Positions 4,801 through 6,730 of a stretch of 6,730 nt of DNA are shown in pieces. This DNA comes from Candidatus Treponema faecavium (GTDB taxonomy: Bacteria > Spirochaetota > Spirochaetia > Treponematales > Treponemataceae), in the NCBI GenBank assembly GCA_019113455.1, contig DXHG01000043.1:1-6730 (forward strand), given 5' to 3'. The notes under the pieces are model-generated. The model was not told where the DNA came from, ran no database searches, and worked only from the letters and a program-made list of their open reading frames with translations. Each line of letters starts with the position of its first letter. Positions within the stretch are counted from its first letter, which is position 1. Made by a program: the position numbers and the translations under genes.

Positions 4801-6730
4801 CGCCTGTGCTTCCTGGGAAAACCGTTCATACATGGACCGCTCTTTTTCTGCAATGCGCTGCGAGGTCTGTTCAAACAGTTCCTGATTCTGTGCTTCTATC
4901 TCTGCCGCCCGCGTATCCAGGCTGTTTTGGAGCTGTGCGAGTACGGCGTTGTTTGCATCAGACTGCACGGAAAGCTGTTCGGAAAGCGTCTGCGTCTGTG
5001 CGATCGAGCTGTCAAGCGACGCGCGTATTTCCTGCATTCTGTCTGCAACATCACTGCGCAGCGTCTGTATGCGCGTGCCGATAGAGTCTGCCGTGCTGCG
5101 AAGCGATTCGTCCGCCTGTGTCTGCACCGACGCAATATGCGCGTCAATTTCCGACTGGCAGCGGGAAAGGCGCTCATGCGAATCATGGGCAAACTGCTCA
5201 TACGCTGCCTGCTCTTTTTCTGCGATAACGGAGGCGGCCTCTTCAAACAGCCGGCGGTTTTGTTCTTCTATTTGGGCTGCCCGAGCATTGAGCGCATCCT
5301 GCAGGCCGGCAAGAATCGCGCTGTTGCCGTCCGCTTCTGCTGACAGCCGCTCCGCTGTTATCATCGCTTCCGCAAGCGAATCATTAAGCTGTGTTTCCAT
5401 GTCCGCTATTTTAGCTGAAACATCGCTTTGAAAACTTTCCAGTTTATGTTCTACGCTGTCATTCGCGGAATGGAGCACGGCGTCGGTCTCCGTTCTGATC
5501 TCCGCAATCGCCTGCTCTACCTGTTCGTGATATGCATCAATGCGCTGCTGTGAATCATACGTCAGCTGCTCGCACACAGACTGCTCTTTTTCCTGTATAA
5601 GAGCTGCTGTCTGTTCAAACAGCGCTCGGTTCTGTTCTTCTATCTGCTGCGCGCGTTCTGCTAACTTATCCTGCAAACCGGCGAGAATCGCGCTGTTGCC
5701 GTTCGCCTCTGACGCAAGCCGTCCGGCAAGCTGCTTTGTTTCAGCAAGCGTGCTGTGCAGCTGCTGCTCCGTATCCGAAAGTTCTCCCGATACGGTATTG
5801 CGCATCGCGGCAATACGTTCTTCCGTATGTTCACGCGCCGCCTGCAGTGAGTGTTCCGCGTCTGTTTCTGCGTCCGCAATACGGGTTTCCATCTGAACGC
5901 GATACGACTCAAGCCGACTGTCAAATTCAGCGCGGCAGTTTTCAAGCCGCGCTTGTGAATCATGCGCAAACTGTTCGTACGCGGCTGCTTCTTTTTGTGC
6001 CACATGCGCCGCCGCTTCTTCAAACAGCGAGCGGTTCTGTTCTTCTATTTCCGCCGCGCGCGCGGTAAGCCTGGCCTGCAAGTCTGAGAGTATCGCGATG
6101 TTGCTGTCTGACTGCGCGGAAAGCCGCTCTGCGAGCGTCTGCGCCTCGTTTAACGCGCCGTCAAGTTTGCCTTCTATCTCATCGAGCCTGCCGTTCATGC
6201 CGCCGTGCAGCGTCTCTATCTGTCCGGTAAGCTCGGCGCTCACGCCCTGCAGCGACTCGTCAGTCTCACGCTGCAGCTCACTCAGCCGCCCGTCAAATTC
6301 GGCGCGGCAGCTTTCAAGCCGAGTTTGTGAATCATGCGCAAACTGCTCGTACGCCGCCATCTCTTTTTCTGCCGCGCGTGCCGCCGCTTCCTCAAACAGC
6401 GCGCGGTTCTGTGCGTCTATCTCTGCCGCGCGTTCGGCAAGTTTATCCTGCAAGCCTGACAGTATTGCGCTGTTGCTGTCTGACTGCTCAGAAAGCCGCT
6501 CTGCGAGCGCCTGCGCTTCGTTCAGCGCACCGTCAAGTTTGCCTTCTATCTCATCGAGCCTGCCGTTCATGCCGCCGTGCAGTGTCTCTATCTGCCCGAT
6601 AAGCTCGGCGCTCACGCCCTGCAGTGACTCGTCAGTCTCACGCTGCAGCTCACTCAGCCGCCCGTCAAATTCGGCGCGGCAGCTTTCAAGCCGAGTTTGT
6701 GAATCATGCGCAAACTGCTCGTACGCCGCC
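1864..6730 (-). CDS. Giant repetitive coiled-coil protein, SpiroCoCo-like (5' partial)
   Basis: This gene reads leftward and stays open from the right edge to a TGA at 1864-1866, giving 1,621 visible residues. The GTG at 6615 is an internal valine inside a repeat, so the real start is outside the window. Composition is that of a long alpha-helical coiled coil: rich in Glu, Gln, Ala, Leu, Arg and Ser, with no proline in the first 1,332 visible residues (6729-2734) and only five prolines in all. Layout in the visible part: residues 1 to about 760 are tandem 124-residue repeats; about 760-1332 are non-repetitive coiled coil; about 1333-1580 are a more ordinary helical region starting at FLQQAPAIVQVEELRNRLE; the last 40 or so residues resemble a helix-turn-helix. 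No membrane segment or signal peptide is visible, though one could lie in the missing N-terminus. Size, composition and spirochaete setting suggest the SpiroCoCo family, whose function I do not know. Structural or cytoskeletal roles are plausible. An SMC-type ATPase is unlikely, as no C-terminal ATPase motif is present. Confidence 0.85.
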   Translation of the reverse strand, partial: AAYEQFAHDSQTRLESCRAEFDGRLSELQRETDESLQGVSAELIGQIETLHGGMNGRLDEIEGKLDGALNEAQALAERLSEQSDSNSAILSGLQDKLAERAAEIDAQNRALFEEAAARAAEKEMAAYEQFAHDSQTRLESCRAEFDGRLSELQRETDESLQGVSAELTGQIETLHGGMNGRLDEIEGKLDGALNEAQTLAERLSAQSDSNIAILSDLQARLTARAAEIEEQNRSLFEEAAAHVAQKEAAAYEQFAHDSQARLENCRAEFDSRLESYRVQMETRIADAETDAEHSLQAAREHTEERIAAMRNTVSGELSDTEQQLHSTLAETKQLAGRLASEANGNSAILAGLQDKLAERAQQIEEQNRALFEQTAALIQEKEQSVCEQLTYDSQQRIDAYHEQVEQAIAEIRTETDAVLHSANDSVEHKLESFQSDVSAKIADMETQLNDSLAEAMITAERLSAEADGNSAILAGLQDALNARAAQIEEQNRRLFEEAASVIAEKEQAAYEQFAHDSHERLSRCQSEIDAHIASVQTQADESLRSTADSIGTRIQTLRSDVADRMQEIRASLDSSIAQTQTLSEQLSVQSDANNAVLAQLQNSLDTRAAEIEAQNQELFEQTSQRIAEKERSMYERFSQEAQAHFTAFEQELSERVSGIHEAAQQSLDHTNSTVERTIAGFREEFDTAVQMLRDSLKSDMQQTRDTAQRVSQETAHTAEMLDTIKRTLDEQAAALDGQTQSLFEKTLADVNAKETAAHERFTRMSNERLAELQQETETQLHELESYIDTKIAAAYETADNYRVSWETASQETLADVRSQLAQSEQLLTETTAKIEQKFNELQTAAVQSENHISEITAENNRRLSDIYDLVQNRIAEIQDTAENTLQEFIVSCDNRQMSYLEDLTKQLSIYRHDMDYRLQQIAQLENDAVQMDHELKQTMEQIRRSVLDTFGSFAESQKAAHLTFAQELAQRTADIEQHVADTEKTIADLQQTAQALVNDRLVHFEADFSQVLAGQRESLSAAIDAWKEEVDKRLDLYSGDYTQQRTALENAYEAELKEKLAHLQERIKSYADTFDQALASLDEDTLRKISAIETNVRSLADKCGMDFEQARAEAAEQMQRLIAEHSDSAAGTLARYEQDIQEKLRDAAERIAESRSQSETEMQQLTAGFAQWQRELSHQFDESHAALQKRLAALETDTENRIAQTQTAFETELAAKSGQLESKQSAALSEFEALKMAAEQELSAYRSQTDTLMRSAQSAYDAMAEQTAERIREQHEAVENQLQAAVQQMQSMKAAADAAHTELIQNMHKETETVNGTLDTIERRIDGFLQQAPAIVQVEELRNRLETALSDMKDEVAKTDEMRGLLTALESDYQRMRSMEDDVNQKLLKFTSDKQQLESMEENFDHLLSISDSMDQKISEIQTSSDDLQKLLIEVRRAQDQLNGITTRYERLEGKNEVLDQTIHDVDKSFDKLRELENKLKQYAEQTELLPEKLSDVQEHVDALLSNNERINDALAKVESFSGLLAETETRMNELRATKESMNRTETRLQQLAKTADEQIELLHALVSREITEDPVVEERISPTQRDKVRSLNHRGWTVQQIARAVNLTVSEVELILELPN
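1867..1986 (-). other. Possible C-terminal helix-turn-helix module of the coiled-coil protein
   Basis: The last 40 residues begin SPTQRDKVRSLNHRGWTVQQ and continue through IARAVNLTVSEVELILELPN. The pattern (basic helix, Gly-Trp turn, a helix with 'QQIARAVNL', a turn with Thr-Val-Ser, then 'EVELILEL') is that of a small three-helix HTH fold of the kind seen in sigma-like and resolvase-like proteins. A similar 'IA..L....EVELIL' ending occurs at the C-terminus of some other bacterial coiled-coil proteins. It may bind DNA or serve only as a protein contact; the sequence does not decide. Confidence 0.55.
4459..6723 (-). repeat. Tandem array of six 124-residue coiled-coil repeats
   Basis: The array is defined by a recurring anchor, YEQFAHDSQ or variants, preceded by a conserved block of the type SNSAILSGLQDKLAERAAEI, then QNRALFEEAA and EKE. 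Anchor codons fall at 6721-6723, 6349-6351, 5977-5979, 5572-5574, 5200-5202, 4828-4830 and 4456-4458. The spacings are 372, 372, 405, 372, 372 and 372 bases. Five units are therefore 124 residues and one is 135. The array reaches the window edge and probably continues beyond it. Similarity is highest at the right-hand (N-terminal) end and falls toward 4459; after 4456 only a decaying partial unit (HERF..SNERL) can be seen. Confidence 0.93.
6123..6358 (-). repeat. Near-identical DNA repeat, copy in unit 2 (partner 6495-6730)
   Basis: Bases 6123-6358 match 6495-6730, exactly 372 bases away, with nine differences by hand alignment (about 96% identical). The last 118 bases differ at a single position. 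Seven of the nine differences are synonymous; the two amino-acid changes are Ala/Thr before LAERL and Ile/Thr before GQIE. To the left of 6123 identity drops to about 80%. The right end is set by the window edge, so the identical tract may be longer. This points to recent duplication or gene conversion between neighbouring units. Confidence 0.9.
6495..6730 (-). repeat. Near-identical DNA repeat, copy in unit 1 (partner 6123-6358)
   Basis: This is the second member of the near-identical pair 372 bases from 6123-6358. It encodes the stretch from YEQFAHDSQ through CRAEFDGRL, HGGMNGRLDEIEGKL and the start of AERL. It runs off the window, so further copies may lie immediately outside and could confuse short-read assembly. 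Confidence 0.88.

Noticed and set aside
4798..5343. 181-codon plus-strand open frame opposite the coiled-coil gene
   Set aside because: It is antisense to the repeat array, and its Cys/Arg/Leu-rich translation resembles no known protein. It is explained by the codon bias of a long gene poor in some codons. The same holds for the 168-codon frame at 3112-3618 and the 155-codon frame at 3721-4188.
6613..6615. GTG as the start of the giant coiled-coil gene
   Set aside because: It lies inside a repeat unit whose other copies encode the same valine (LQGVSAEL), and the frame continues without a stop to the window edge.
4459..6730. CRISPR array or mobile-element repeats
   Set aside because: The repeats are 372 bases, contiguous, in frame and protein-coding, with mostly synonymous differences; there are no spacers and no transposase or terminal inverted repeats.
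1864..6730. SMC/Rad50 ATPase or chemotaxis receptor
   Set aside because: The long coiled coil looks superficially similar, but the C-terminus lacks Walker B and signature motifs, and no chemotaxis hairpin-tip signature was seen in the helical region.

Overview
The window reads like a spirochaete chromosome of intermediate GC content, most probably a Treponema species. This rests on three things: a CarD/CdnL-type transcription regulator directly followed by a fused IspD-IspF enzyme (an arrangement I recall from Treponema pallidum, from memory only), IspD and IspF in one polypeptide, and a giant coiled-coil protein like the spirochaete 'SpiroCoCo' proteins. No tRNA, rRNA, CRISPR array, insertion sequence or transposase is visible. 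Coding density is almost complete; the only non-coding stretch is about 70 bases between two convergent genes.

Layout. (1) Positions 2-595, plus strand: a CarD/CdnL-family RNA polymerase-binding protein, cut at its N-terminus by the window edge and ending in a striking aspartate-rich tail. (2) Positions 579-1793, plus strand: a bifunctional IspDF enzyme of the non-mevalonate (MEP) isoprenoid pathway. It overlaps the carD-like gene by 17 bases in another frame, so the two are probably co-transcribed and translationally coupled. A good Shine-Dalgarno sequence and ATG lie exactly at the start of the IspF domain. (3) Positions 1794-1863: a short convergent intergenic region with nested inverted repeats that may act as a terminator for either side. 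(4) Positions 1864-6730, minus strand: the C-terminal 1,621 residues of a giant coiled-coil protein whose N-terminus lies beyond the window.

The coiled-coil gene is the most remarkable element. Its first 1,332 visible residues contain no proline. The upstream half is an array of at least six 124-residue repeats; the unit spacing is 372 bases, except for one unit of 405 bases that carries 11 extra residues. The repeats nearest the window edge are almost identical in DNA, and they diverge steadily toward the C-terminus. The protein ends in a short conserved-looking helical region and a possible helix-turn-helix. This suggests a very long rod with a small C-terminal binding module, but the function is not established by the sequence.

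The first two genes are housekeeping (transcription initiation control, isoprenoid precursor synthesis) and have no evident functional link to the coiled-coil gene, which runs toward them on the other strand.
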